Shown: positions 49,453 through 60,570, numbered from the stretch's first letter. The stretch is DNA of 64,000 nucleotides from Sanderia malayensis (GCA_013076295.1 RQOL01000906.1:6266297-6330296); one strand, 5' to 3'. The notes: a model not told the origin generated them from the letters alone. Made by a program: numbers and translations.

Positions 49453-50136
49453 AAGCTGACCAAACTCGAGGAAAACTGTTCAAGGTCATTGTTATTGGCA
49501 GCCATCCTATCTTTGCCATCTCTTGCATTTGAAGGTGGCGAGGGTGTGTGCCGTGTCCTCTTTTCAAAATGGGCCGTTAAAAACTGTTGGCTAGACCAGA
49601 GGTGGCGGGGTGCACATCTATCTCCTCCACTCGCGTGCCCGCCCTACTTTTTGGTTGGAGCTGGTACAGGTACCAAGTGTAAATCTCGATCGCGCAAAGT
49701 GTAAAACTCGATCGCGCAAAGTTCAAAACTCGATGGCGCAAAGTTGAAAACTCGATCGCGCAAAGTGTTGTATTGTTGATCTATGGCGCGGAAACTAGAT
49801 ACTGTAAGAAAAATCTTGAACTTTTTGTTCTCAATTTGATTGATAAACTTACAACTCGATTGATAGATTTACAACTCAACGATAAACTTGTTCTCGAATA
49901 CCTTTCGACAGTAACGGCGTGCCATACATATGTTCATTATGTTCATATTTGTGATGTGATCAGGCTGTTTAATCCCACATCACGGTATTTTTTGTGATTA
50001 CTCGTACTGCACATACCAAGTACCTACAGAAATAGTGGTTATCTATCGTTCTGATCTGATGATTTCTGTTGTAGTATCCTTCCAATCGGAATAACTTTAT
50101 TTTTCCCTTTTATTTATTCTGTTTTGTTTATAAAAG

Positions 50137-50343
50137 ATGTCTTTGTCATTGGAAACAGAAGCTGAATTATCCGATTCTGAAGAAGAAGGAAATGATATAG
50201 ACAATGACATTGATTTAGAGCGTAAGAACTCGCCTGTTCATAATAGGCCTAAGTTACCAATTAAGTCCAAGAAAAATAGGAGAAAGAGGGTTAAGTCTAA
50301 TTATGAAGTATACACCGAAAATATTATGAGGCTGAAGAACCAT
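50137..50343 (+). CDS. Exon 1 of the unknown gene
   Basis: 69 codons beginning MSLSLETEAELSDSEEE. A TATAAAA lies only a few bases before the ATG, so either the true TSS is further upstream or the aag before ATG is a splice acceptor of a leader exon (a pyrimidine-rich stretch precedes it). The donor is near-consensus. The frame runs on to 50,448 if unspliced, but the reading there loses its character. Confidence 0.6.
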
Positions 50344-53300
50344 GTAAGTAATAGGTGTACCCCGATTTTTCCCCCATTCGTCTCGTCTATTTCAAGCTTT
50401 CAATGCATTTCTGGGGATAAAGAGAACGGCCCTCAACATGACACATAAATGTTTGCAAAACGGAATAATCATCACATAAAGCTTTATCACCCAACCACTG
50501 CCCACTACATTTGTTTTTAATGAGCAATGCGAGCAATAAGCAACCATGTGCAATGTCACTGTTTAATCAATCTTTTTCTATTTTACCAAATCACAATGAC
50601 AGCAGTGTACTGTTATATCCAATAAGAGCATCACCCTTTGAATGGGGATACTTTTCATAGATTTCTAGTGGTTGTGCCAATGAGAACTGTTAAGTACTAG
50701 CAACAATAAGATAATCTTGTATTTCAGTGCAGGAATACTGCAATTTTAGACTTTTTATTATAATTTTGCAAAATAAGATGCAATTATCAGCTTTTCTCGT
50801 GGTATATTTTTATTTCTCCAAGATTTTTTGTTTACTTGCAACTTAGAAATACTAATGTTGTTGCCAACTATGTTTAGTCAATTATGTACATGAATATCAG
50901 TAGGAGATGAAATAGGTGTCCGAGCGCACGCATGCGCAGTAGAATTTTTATTTTATTTTAGTGTTAAGATCACGCATGCGCGAGAGTCTTCGAGATTTGA
51001 AAAGAGCATGAACAGTAAAAAATAATCGAAAACGATAACGGGAAGGTTGTGGAAAGTTAGTTTGAAGTTGCAAAACATCGCCAAAGCTGATAAAAAACCC
51101 ATAAAAAACTTAATAACTAAAAAACGGTGTTGTTTATAAAAAATATTTTTACAGCAATAAAAAGAAAATATCTTGATTATATTGAATGACTTATTTCATA
51201 TTTTCCATGCATTTATAAGATGATAAGAAATTGTTAAATAAATCGCAAGAAAACACAAAAATATTGAGGAACTGGCAAATTCACGTTCTCGGCTCGAGAT
51301 TGAATTCAAAGAACCAATCAGAAACTTTCGAATGCGGCGTTCGAATGTACGCGTCAAATCTCTGTCATGAGAAATGGGAAATCAGAAATTTCTAGAACTT
51401 TTCCGAGGGGAAATCCCCTGACGTCACATTGAAAAATTTTTCTATTAACAGAAAATCTCTGCAATCTGATTGGCTGATAGCCAAGATTTCGAGTCACTTT
51501 AAAACAAAACTTGAAATGGACATTATTCAAAACAAAATGTGCAAGCTGTTGAAGAAACTATTTTAACACGTTTCAAGAAGAAAGACGCCATGAAAAAGAG
51601 GCCATTTTCTACATTAGCAAACAATAATATCTAAACCTTTTTATAAGCATTGTCATATCCTACTATATGGAAATGCTGGAGTACTATTAAATGTTTGTTC
51701 ATACACTGCAGCATCCTCAGAATCACTAGCTTCCTCTTCTTCGTCATTCTTTGCTTGACGTATGATGAGATATTTTCTTTTCTCAATAGCATAATCTAAG
51801 GCCTCTTGCATATCCATATCATCTTCCCTTTGTGCTTTTTGCATCGTTGCTATAACTGCAGTTACAACAGCATCATTTTCAAAACTTCTATTATATAAAA
51901 ATCTACGTCTGAAAACTTGCAATATGTTTTCATCTTCATCCACTTCCTTACGCATAGAAGGCCATACATTCCCTAAAGGAAGATCCTCATCAGTGTTGAC
52001 AGTTTCATCATTATCATGATCACTTTCAACATCTATCTCATCATCTGAGTCAGACTCTTCACTGCTCTCCTCGTGCATCTCTTCTTCATGTCGTGCAACA
52101 TTACTTTTATACTTGGAAGAAAATTCACATTGATCACATTTATACTGACTCATGGCTAGCTGGTTACTTATAATTACCAACTAACTCTTAAATCCCTGAA
52201 TTCTAGAGTCTCAACTCGCTTGATTTTATAGATAAGTTCCTCCATTCAATATGATACGGGAGAGGGACTGAACGATATTTCCGAATAAACAAAACTTAAT
52301 CCTTGGATAATGCTAACTAATCCTGTTTAATGACTACTCCATTCTAGCTAATCATTCCTAGTCATTACCTTCTCAATACTTGATCCTCAATACATCCTTG
52401 ATTATCATTCCTAATCATTACCTGATCATTAGTTGATCCTTCACTGACCCTTACTAATCCTTACCAATCATACCTTTTCATTACCTGATCATTAGTAGAT
52501 CCTTAACTGATCCTTGCTAGTCCTTATCAATCTTTCCTAATCATCATCTGATCATCAGTAGATCCTTAACTAATCCTCACTAAACCTAACTAATCATTCC
52601 TAATCATTAACTTCTCAGTACTTCATCCTTAACTGATCCTCACTAATCCTAACTAATCATTCCTAATCATTACCTTATCATTACTTGATCCTTAACTGAT
52701 CCTCACTAAACCTAACTAATCATTCCTAATCATTACCTTATCATTACTTGATCCTTAACTGATCCTTTCTAATCCTAACTAATCATTCCTAATCATTACC
52801 TTATCATTACTTGATCCTTAACTGATCCTTACTAATCCTAACTAATCATTCCTAATCATTACCTTATCATTACTTGATCCTTAACTGATCCTTTCTAATC
52901 CTAACTAATCATTCCTAATCATTACCTTATCATTACTTGATCCTTAACTGATCCTTTCTAATCCTAACTAATCATTCCTAATCATTACCTTATCATTACT
53001 TGATCCTTAACTGATCCTTTCTAATCCTAACTAATCATTCGTAACCATTACCTTATCATTACTTGATCCCTAACTGATCCTTACTAATCCTAACTAATCA
53101 TCCCTACTCATTACCTTATCATTACTTGATCCTTAACTGATCCTCACTAATCCAAACTATTCATTCCTAATCATTACCTTATCATTACTTAATCCTTAAC
53201 TGATCCTCACTAATCCTAACTAATCATAATTAATCATTCCTATTCATTACTTAATCCTTAACTGATCCTCACTAATCCTAACTAATCATTCCTAATCATT

Positions 53301-56300
53301 ACCTTATCATTACTTGATCCTTAACTGATCCTTTCTAATCCTAACTAATCATTCCTAATCATTACCTTATCATTACTTGATCCTTAAATGATCCTTTCTA
53401 ATCCTAACTAATCATTCCTAATCATTACCTTATCATTACTTGATCCTTAACTGATCCTTATTAATCAGAACTATTCATTACTAATCATTACCTTATCATT
53501 ACTTGATCCTTAACTGATCCTTATTAATCAGAACTATTCATTACTAATCATTACCTTATCATTACTTGATCCTTAGCTGATCCTCGCCAATCCTTACCAA
53601 TCATACATAATCATTACCTGATCATCAGTTGATCCTTAGCTGATCCTCATTAATCCTTACCAATCATACTTAATCATTAGCAGATCATCAGTTGGTCCTT
53701 AACTGATCCTTGCTAGTCCTTATCAATTTTTCCTAATCATCATCTGATCATCTGTTGATCCTTACTAGTCCTTACCACTCATTCCTAATCACTACCTGAT
53801 CCTTAGTTGTTCCTTAACTAATCCTTACGAATCCTTACTAATCATTCTTAATCATTAACTGATCATTAGTTGTTCCTTAACAGATCCTTCTAATCCTAAC
53901 TATTCATTACTAATCATAGCTAGTCATTACATAATCATTAGTTGATCTTTAACTGATCCTGGCTTTATCCATTCAACATTTATCCTTACTAATCTGACTA
54001 ATAATTTTTTATCATAACCCAATCCTTATTAATCCTTGCCTAGATTTTATTAATCTTCAGCAGTAGTATGGAGGGTGTTCAGTCGGGATCAACTGAAGAT
54101 TAATAAAATCTAGGCAAGGATTAATAAGGAGTGGGTTATGATAAGAAATTATTAGTCAGATTAGTAAGGAGAAATGTTGAATGGATAAAGCCAGGATCAG
54201 TTAAAGATCAACTAATGATTATGTAATGACTAGCTATGATTAGTAATGAATAGTTAGGATTAGAAGGATCTGTTAAGGAACAACTAATGATCAGTTAATG
54301 ATTAAGAATGATTAGTAAGGATTCGTAAGGATTAGTTAAGGAACAACTAAGGATCAGGTAGTGATTAGGAATGAGTGGTAAGGACTAGTAAGGATCAACA
54401 GATGATCAGATGATGATTAGGAAAAATTGATAAGGACTAGCAAGGATCAGTTAAGGACCAACTGATGATCTGCCAATGATTAAGTATGATTGGTAAGGAT
54501 TAATGAGGATCAGCTAAGGATCAACTGATGATCAGGTAATGATTATGTATGATTGGTAAGGATTGGTGAGGATCAGCTAAGGATCAACTGATGACCAGTA
54601 ATGACTATGAATGACTATAAGGATCACTGAGGATCAGTTAAGGATGAACTCGTGATCAGCTAATGATTAGGTATGATTGGCTAGGATTATCAAGGATCAG
54701 TAAAAGATCTACTGATGATCAGGTAATGATTATGTATGATTGGTAAGGATTGGTGAGGATCAGCTAAGGATCAACTGATGACCTGATAATAATTAAGAAT
54801 GATTAGTAAGGATTCGTAAGGATCAGTTGAGGATCAACTGATGATCTGCTAAAGATTAAGTATGATTGGTTAGGATTGGGAAGGATCAGTTAAGGATCAA
54901 GTAATGATAAGGTAATGATTAGTAATGAATAGTTCTGATTAATAAGGATCAGTTAAGGATCAAGTAATGATTATGTAATGACTAGTAATGAATAGTTTTG
55001 ATTATTAAGGATCAGTTAAGGATCAAGTAATGATAAGGTAATGATTAGGAATGATTAGTTAGGATTAGAAAGGATCATTTAAGGATCAAGTAATGATAAG
55101 GTAATGATTAGGAATGATTAGTTAGGATTAGAAAGGATCAGCTAAGGATCAAGTAATGATAAGGTAATGATTAGGAATGATTAGTTAGGATTAGTGAGGA
55201 TCAGTTAAGGATTAAGTAATGAATAGGAATGATTAATTATGATTAGTTAGGATTAGTGAGGATCAGTTAAGGATTAAGTAATGATAAGGTAATGATTAGG
55301 AATGAATAGTTTGGATTAGTGAGGATCAGTTAAGGATCAAGTAATGATAAGGTAATGAGTAGGGATGATTAGTTAGGATTAGTAAGGATCAGTTAGGGAT
55401 CAAGTAATGATAAGGTAATGGTTAGGAATGATTAGTTAGGATTAGAAAGGATCAGTTAAGGATCAAGTAATGATAAGGTAATGATTAGGAATGATTAGTT
55501 AGGATTAGAAAGGATCATTTAAGGATCAAGTAATGATAAGGTAATGATTAGGAATGATTAGTTAGGATTAGAAAGGATCAGTTAAGGATCAAGTAATGAT
55601 AAGGTAATGATTAGGAATGATTAGTTAGGATTAGTAAGGATCAGTTAAGGATCAAGTAATGATAAGGTAATGATTAGGAATGATTAGTTAGTATTGGTGA
55701 GGATCAGCTAAGGATCAACTGATGACCAGTAATGACTATGAATGACTATAAGGATCACTGAGGATCAGTTAAGGATGAACTCGTGATCAGCTAATGATTA
55801 GGTATGATTGGCTAGGATTATCAAGGATCAGTTAAGGATCAAGTAATGATAAGGTAATGATTTGGAATGAATAGTTAGGATTAGAAAGGATCAGTTAAGG
55901 ATCAAGTAATGATAAGGTAATGATTAGGAATGATTAGTTAGGATTAGAAAGGATCAGTTAAGGATCAAGTAATGATAAGGTAATGATTAGGAATGATTAG
56001 TTAGGATTAGTGAGGATCAGTTAAGGATCAAGTAATGATAAGGTAATGATTAGGAATGATTAGTTAAGATTAGTGAGGATCAGTTAAGGATCAAGTAATG
56101 AGAAGTTAATGATTAGGAATGATTAGTTAGGTTTAGTGAGGATTAGTTAAAGATCAACTGATGATCAGTAATGATTATGAATGACTGTAAGGATTATCAA
56201 AGATCAGTTAAGGATCTACTGATGATCAGATGATGATTAGGAAAGATTGATAAGGTTTAGCAAGGATCAGTTAAGGATCTACTAATGATCAGGTAATGAA

Positions 56301-59300
56301 AAGGTATGATTGGTAAGGATTAGTAAGGGTCAGTGAAGGATCAACTAATGATCAGGTAATGATTAGGAATGATAATCAAGGATGTATTGAGGATCAAGTA
56401 TTGAGAAGGTAATGACTAGGAATGATTAGCTAGAATGGAGTAGTCATTAAACAGGATTAGTTAGCATTATCCAAGGATTAAGTTTTGTTTATTCGGAAAT
56501 ATCGTTCAGTCCCTCTCCCGTATCATATTGAATGGAGGAACTTATCTATAAAATCAAGCGAGTTGAGACTCTAGAATTCAGGGATTTAAGAGTTAGTTGG
56601 TAATTATAAGTAACCAGCTAGCCATGAGTCAGTATAAATGTGATCAATGTGAATTTTCTTCCAAGTATAAAAGTAATGTTGCACGACATGAAGAAGAGAT
56701 GCACGAGGAGAGCAGTGAAGAGTCTGACTCAGATGATGAGATAGAAGTTGAAAGTGATCATGATAATGATGAAACTGTCAACACTGATGAGGATCTTCCT
56801 TTAGGGAATGTATGGCCTTCTATGCGTAAGGAAGTGGATGAAGATGAAAACATATTGCAAGTTTTCAGACGTAGATTTTTATATAATAGAAGTTTTGAAA
56901 ATGATGCTGTTGTAACTGCAGTTATAGCAACGATGCAAAAAGCACAAAGGGAAGATGATATGGATATGCAAGAGGCCTTAGATTATGCTATTGAGAAAAG
57001 AAAATATCTCATCATACGTCAAGCAAAGAATGACGAAGAAGAGGAAGCTAGTGATTCTGAGGATGCTGCAGTGTATGAACAAACATTTAATAGTACTCCA
57101 GCATTTCCATATAGTAGGATATGACAATGCTTATAAAAAGGTTTAGATTTATTGTTTGCTAATGTAGAAAATGGCCTCTTTTTCATGGCGTCTTTCTTCT
57201 TGAAACGTGTTAAAATAGTTTCTTCAACAGCTTGCACATTTTGTTTTGAATAATGTCCATTTCAAGTTTTGTTTTAAAGTGACTCGAAATCTTGGCTATC
57301 AGCCAATCAGATTGCAGAGATTTTCTGTTAATAGAAAAATTTTTCAATGTGACGTCAGGGGATTTCCCCTCGGAAAAGTTCTAGAAATTTCTGATTTCCC
57401 ATTTCTCATGACAGAGATTTGACGCGTACATTCGAACGCCGCATTCGAAAGTTTCTGATTGGTTCTTTGAATTCAATCTCGAGCCGAGAACGTGAATTTG
57501 CCAGTTCCTCAATATTTTTGTGTTTTCTTGCGATTTATTTAACAATTTCTTATCTTCTTATAAATGCATGGAAAATATGAAATAAGTCATTCAATATAAT
57601 CAAGAGATTTTCTTTTTATTGCTGTAAAAATATTTTTTATAAACAACACCGTTTTTTAGTTATTAAGTTTTTTATGGGTTTTTTATCAGCTTTGGCGATG
57701 TTTTGCAACTTCAAACTAACTTTCCACAACCTTCCCGTTATCGTTTTCGATTATTTTTTACTGTTCATGCTCTTTTCAAATCTCGAAGACTCTCGCGCAT
57801 GCGTGATCTTAACACTAAAATAAAATAAAAATTCTACTGCGCATGCGTGCGCTCGGACACCTATTTCATCTCCTACTAATATCTAATCTCCATTCCATGG
57901 CATTTTTACTTTAAGATTTTTATATAAATATTGACTATATTAAACTTAGAATTTGCAGACAAATAGAAAATTGATGAATAATGAGTAATATATCAAAATA
58001 TTTGCCAAGTCTTTGTATGATATTCCTGTGATATGATGATATGTAAAAAAATAGACTTTTTTACTGTACAAAAGCAGAAATTTATTTGTTCCTCTAATTC
58101 TTTATTTGATAAGGTATTGAGACTGAAACGCAGCCTGAAACAATTCCCTGTGCTGCTAATTTACAAAAAAAGGAATGAATTCCATTTTGTTGGTAAGAGT
58201 TTTATGATGCTAACTATGTTGATCATATTTTCTTTAACTATTCTCTAACTATTTTGATAATATTTTCTTTCTACCTTTGATACTAGTGAAACTGCTCAGC
58301 AAGTATGTGGAGCAGTCAGAGCCTGATTCAAGATATTTTTTCAAAGAACACTAATATTTAGAGAAAGCATCTTTCAAATTACGCCTTTTAAATTAAGGGA
58401 AAGTGATGCCACTCCCAATTCTTAAGTTTAACGGAAACAAAACACTTTGTTTAAAACTTTACATTCCCCTTATCTTTACTGGTCTAAGTTTTTGTTCTTT
58501 GATAAGAAAAGCTTCTTCATAAACGCCCAAAAACCATTCTTGTTGCTTTGCTTTTTCTGGCAACCTTTCTCCCCTGCAGTAGAGATCGTGAATTGTGTTA
58601 TGCTCTTTTTTATAAGCAACTCCCTGAGTAGAAAACTTGGCCACAGATTAAGAAACTTTCCGACTGAAAATTTTCAGGTTTATTAAATTGAGAAAACAGT
58701 GTAATGCATCTCCCGCAAAAGCATTCTTGTGAAGGAAAGACAAATAATTTGCCCACTAATTTATTTTTCCAAGATAACTAATAAAGTTTCCAAGACCGCT
58801 ATTAGTGGCCAGGACCACACTAAATTAGACCCTGGGAGGAGTGAACCTCGACACGTATATATAGAAATAAGCTTTTATATATCCTAAAAGATTTTTGGCA
58901 TTATAGGAAACACTAATCTTGAAAAGAACTTCAAATCGTCCACTGAGGTTAGAGACCTCATTAGTAAAACTTTCAGTGGAATGTTGGTTCCAGAGGACAA
59001 TAAGAAGGAAAGCAGATACATAGATAACGACATGATTAAAACACTACTTGGTGGGTACAGTATTATTGCATTGTTAATTTTGATCCAACAAACCTTTTAA
59101 TGCTTTTTATAAGAAGTAAAAGTAAACAAACTGTAAGTAAGAGTTTTTGATGCGACTGTCTTGGGTTTTTCTGTAGAGAAAGGTGCCGGTCATGTACTAC
59201 GAGATGATTTCAGGATGCTGATAGTCAATTACACTAATGGTGGGAAACAAATAAATAACTTATGGGGCAAAGCAAATGCCTTATTGAATATGCCGGAATG

Positions 59301-59795
59301 GTGGCCATCAGATATTCCATTTTCTTCACCTAATATTCGTGAAAGAGACTCAACAGAAGGTATAAAAATTATTTGCTTGTCTGCTTCAGAAAGAATGGCA
59401 AAGAATACTTGAGTAACGCTACAACCAATTTGTCTATAGCTACGTTAGAATCTGAATCGTCATTTACTCTAGTTATTCACAATTTTTCTAAGCTAAAAGT
59501 GTTTATATCTTATTGTTTTATCCCTCCTTTGCGTTGCATAGAATTATATTCAGGAACAGGTAAACATTCGGCATCACAGTGTTACTTGTGTGTGTTTATA
59601 ATTTTGTTCTTCGCCATCAATCAAAGAATATAGAATTATTATCACTTCTTACTTGTGTATCTGTGTCGCTTATAAGTTATGAGTAGCAAATCAATCCTAC
59701 CCTTCTTTATTGTTATTATTTTCAAACAAACCAAGTCTTAATCGCCACCAGGTTGTAGCCTCAGGAGAAGCCATGCGAGAGCATCTCATTCACAA
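50137..59795 (+). CDS. Multi-exon gene of unknown function (at least 5 coding exons)
   Basis: Exons supported by AG/GT sites and matching phases: 50,137-50,343 (ends phase 0, AACCAT|GTAAGT); 58,078-58,192 (0 to 1, GTTG|GTAAGA); 58,907-59,050 (1 to 1); 59,177-59,359 (1 to 1); 59,752-59,795 (1 to 0, CACAA|GTAAG). Exon 1 encodes an acidic Glu/Asp-Ser stretch then a basic KSKKNRRKRVKS, a likely nuclear localisation signal. Exon 3 has LISKTFSGMLVPEDNKK. Exon 4 has GHVLRDDFRMLIVNYTNGG, NNLWGKANALL and PEWWPSDIPF. Exon 5 is Arg/Ser-rich. The joined protein is at least 230 residues. I recognise no family. The 3' end is unresolved and may lie beyond the Mutator-like insertion at 59,945. P2 occupies the first intron. 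Confidence 0.6.
51653..52153 (-). CDS. C2H2 zinc-finger acidic protein, P2 left arm
   Basis: 166 codons, intact. Same protein as at 36,976, with group differences (N for K before the ATG region, VARH for VTRH, ESDSDD for ESGSDD, RRRF for KRKL, YEQTF for NELEF). It differs from the right arm of P2 at a single residue (EID/EIE-VES). Its C-terminal TPAFPYSRI and the downstream tatcctactatatgg are the undisturbed version of the U insertion site in P1. Confidence 0.75.
   Translation of the reverse strand: MSQYKCDQCEFSSKYKSNVARHEEEMHEESSEESDSDDEIDVESDHDNDETVNTDEDLPLGNVWPSMRKEVDEDENILQVFRRRFLYNRSFENDAVVTAVIATMQKAQREDDMDMQEALDYAIEKRKYLIIRQAKNDEEEEASDSEDAAVYEQTFNSTPAFPYSRI
52224..52230 (-). promoter_or_regulatory. 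TATA box, P2 left gene
   Basis: TATAAAA on minus, 77 bp before the ATG. Confidence 0.6.
52320..56440. repeat. P2 central inverted 63-bp array
   Basis: The left arm to about 54,062 and right arm from about 54,098 are reverse complements of each other in kind. Long stretches (52,640-53,090; 55,020-55,680) are nearly perfect 63-mers. The spacer (ggagggtgttcagtcggg) is in the opposite orientation to that of P1. Confidence 0.95.
56547..56553 (+). promoter_or_regulatory. TATA box, P2 right gene
   Basis: TATAAAA 77 bp before the ATG at 56,624. Confidence 0.6.
56624..57124 (+). CDS. C2H2 zinc-finger acidic protein, P2 right arm
   Basis: 166 codons, intact, nearly identical to the left-arm copy. 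Transcription would run outward toward the element end. No intron or obvious polyadenylation signal is needed to explain the frame. Function unknown beyond the single C2H2 finger and the acidic tail. Confidence 0.75.
   Translation: MSQYKCDQCEFSSKYKSNVARHEEEMHEESSEESDSDDEIEVESDHDNDETVNTDEDLPLGNVWPSMRKEVDEDENILQVFRRRFLYNRSFENDAVVTAVIATMQKAQREDDMDMQEALDYAIEKRKYLIIRQAKNDEEEEASDSEDAAVYEQTFNSTPAFPYSRI
58078..58192 (+). CDS. Exon 2 of the unknown gene
   Basis: 38 codons plus 1 nt after a tttttttactg...cag acceptor. It has basic and hydrophobic runs (LRLKRSLKQFPVLLIYKKR). A possible alternative terminal exon at 58,287-58,354 (after ctttgatactag) would also continue the frame in phase 1 and stop after KYVEQSEPDSRYFFKEH. 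Confidence 0.5.
58907..59050 (+). CDS. Exon 3 of the unknown gene
   Basis: 48 codons between ttatag and GTGGGT, phase 1 at both ends, with no stop in the required frame. Includes SSTEVRDLISKTFSG and YIDNDMIKTLLG. Confidence 0.55.
59177..59359 (+). CDS. Exon 4 of the unknown gene
   Basis: 61 codons between ttttctgtag and GTATAA, phase 1 at both ends. The most protein-like segment of the gene (DDFRMLIVNYTNGG, ALLNMPEWWPSDIPF). Confidence 0.6.
59752..59795 (+). CDS. Exon 5 of the unknown gene (small)
   Basis: 44 nt between ccaccag and GTAAGC, encoding CSLRRSHARASHSQ. It fits phase 1 to 0. The short length makes this the weakest exon. The next acceptor (accag, 59,880) leads to a stop in five codons in phase 0. 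Confidence 0.4.
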
Positions 59796-60122
59796 GTAAG
59801 CCATGAAACTTCATTGACCCTATTCAATAAATTATACATTTAACTGTCAGATAATATTTTTATGCCACTTTTTAAACCAGGATATTCACACCCCTTAAAA
59901 ACCTTTAAGCTCAAGGGACCTTTGAATGGGGGTGGCGGTAACAATGGACTTGCTACAAGTCTCTCTCGCTGAAAAACGGAAGAAGGGAAAAGCGAGAGAG
60001 GCTTGTAATACTTGGCAGCTCATTAATATTCATGAGTTATCGAGCCTCTCTTTTGCTTCAAAAATGACGGGGATGTGTAAAGTAAATATCACACAAACAC
60101 AATTGAATTGATTGATATTTAC

Positions 60123-60503
60123 TTCGGGTGAAATAAATATCAATCTGAACGTTCCTGAATCGAATAACTTAGAGTCAAATTCATCATCTAATGTTAAACA
60201 AACAATCCCCATGGCCCAAAGTTTGGTAACCTGATCTCTGATAAGCGACACCAGTGGCGAAATAACCAAAACAAAATCGTTTTTCAAAGTCTCCTGATTC
60301 TGAATCTGCACAATCGGCCTAACCACGGCAAACGGCAACAACTGAAAAGTCAGAGACTTTCCGGAACCAGTAGGCTGTGAAAATAAAACATCGTGGCCTT
60401 TTAATATTCCAGCTGCAGCACTCCGCTGGAAGTCTCGAAGCTTGTTGCAGCCAAGAACACTAGCAGCATTTTCAATTATTTCATCGAAGCTTGTGTCCGC
60501 CAT
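60123..60503 (-). CDS. RecQ-type DNA helicase first exon (captured?)
   Basis: 127 codons from ATG 60,503 (gccATGG context on minus). Motifs in order: LRDFQRSAAAGIL (motif 0), FSQPTGSGKSLTFQLL (motif I, Walker A), VISPLVSLIRDQVTKL (motif Ia), FRLIFISPE (motif Ib region). The exon ends CCCGAA|GTAAAT, a good donor at the place where RecQ genes read SPE. RecQ enzymes unwind DNA 3' to 5' using ATP. The DEAH motif and C-terminal domains are missing, and nothing downstream inside the element continues the gene, so it looks like a captured exon, as in Pack-MULEs. Confidence 0.7.
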
Positions 60504-60570
60504 TGCGAAAGAACAGTGCTAGTGCCAGAGCCTCGCTTTTGTGTCAGGTGACCCCCTTACAGTCATTTAA

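Larger units (their letters stand above)
44673..49874. mobile_element. TIR transposon carrying HECT E3 ligase and rve integrase genes
   Basis: Inverted ends: two 20-bp units (ttgtaaatttatcaatcgag type) at 44,673-44,713 face their reverse complements at about 49,834-49,874. Next comes gagaacaaaaagttca, then subterminal arrays of a ctttgcgcgatcgag motif (44,766-44,886 left, 49,686-49,770 right). Inside are two convergent genes, HECT on plus and integrase on minus. No clear target duplication is visible next to these limits, so the true ends could lie a few bases further out. Confidence 0.75.
50899..57877. mobile_element. Palindromic element P2, complete, 6-bp TSD
   Basis: Starts AGTAGGAGATGAAATAGG and ends with its reverse complement. 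AATATC flanks both sides (50,893-50,898 and 57,878-57,883). Length 6979 bp. Symmetric order: flank of about 750 bp with CGCATGCGC-rich ends, C2H2 ORF (minus), 63-bp array, spacer of about 35 bp at 54,063-54,097, array reversed, C2H2 ORF (plus), flank. A 6-bp TSD with AG...CT ends is shared with Polinton/Maverick and a few other superfamilies. No polymerase, capsid or integrase is encoded, so P2 would be nonautonomous. Confidence 0.85.

Noticed and set aside
50899..57877. P2 as a Polinton/Maverick virus-like element
   Set aside because: Shares AG...CT ends and a 6-bp TSD, but has no polymerase, protease, ATPase or capsid gene; the resemblance of ends alone is not enough.
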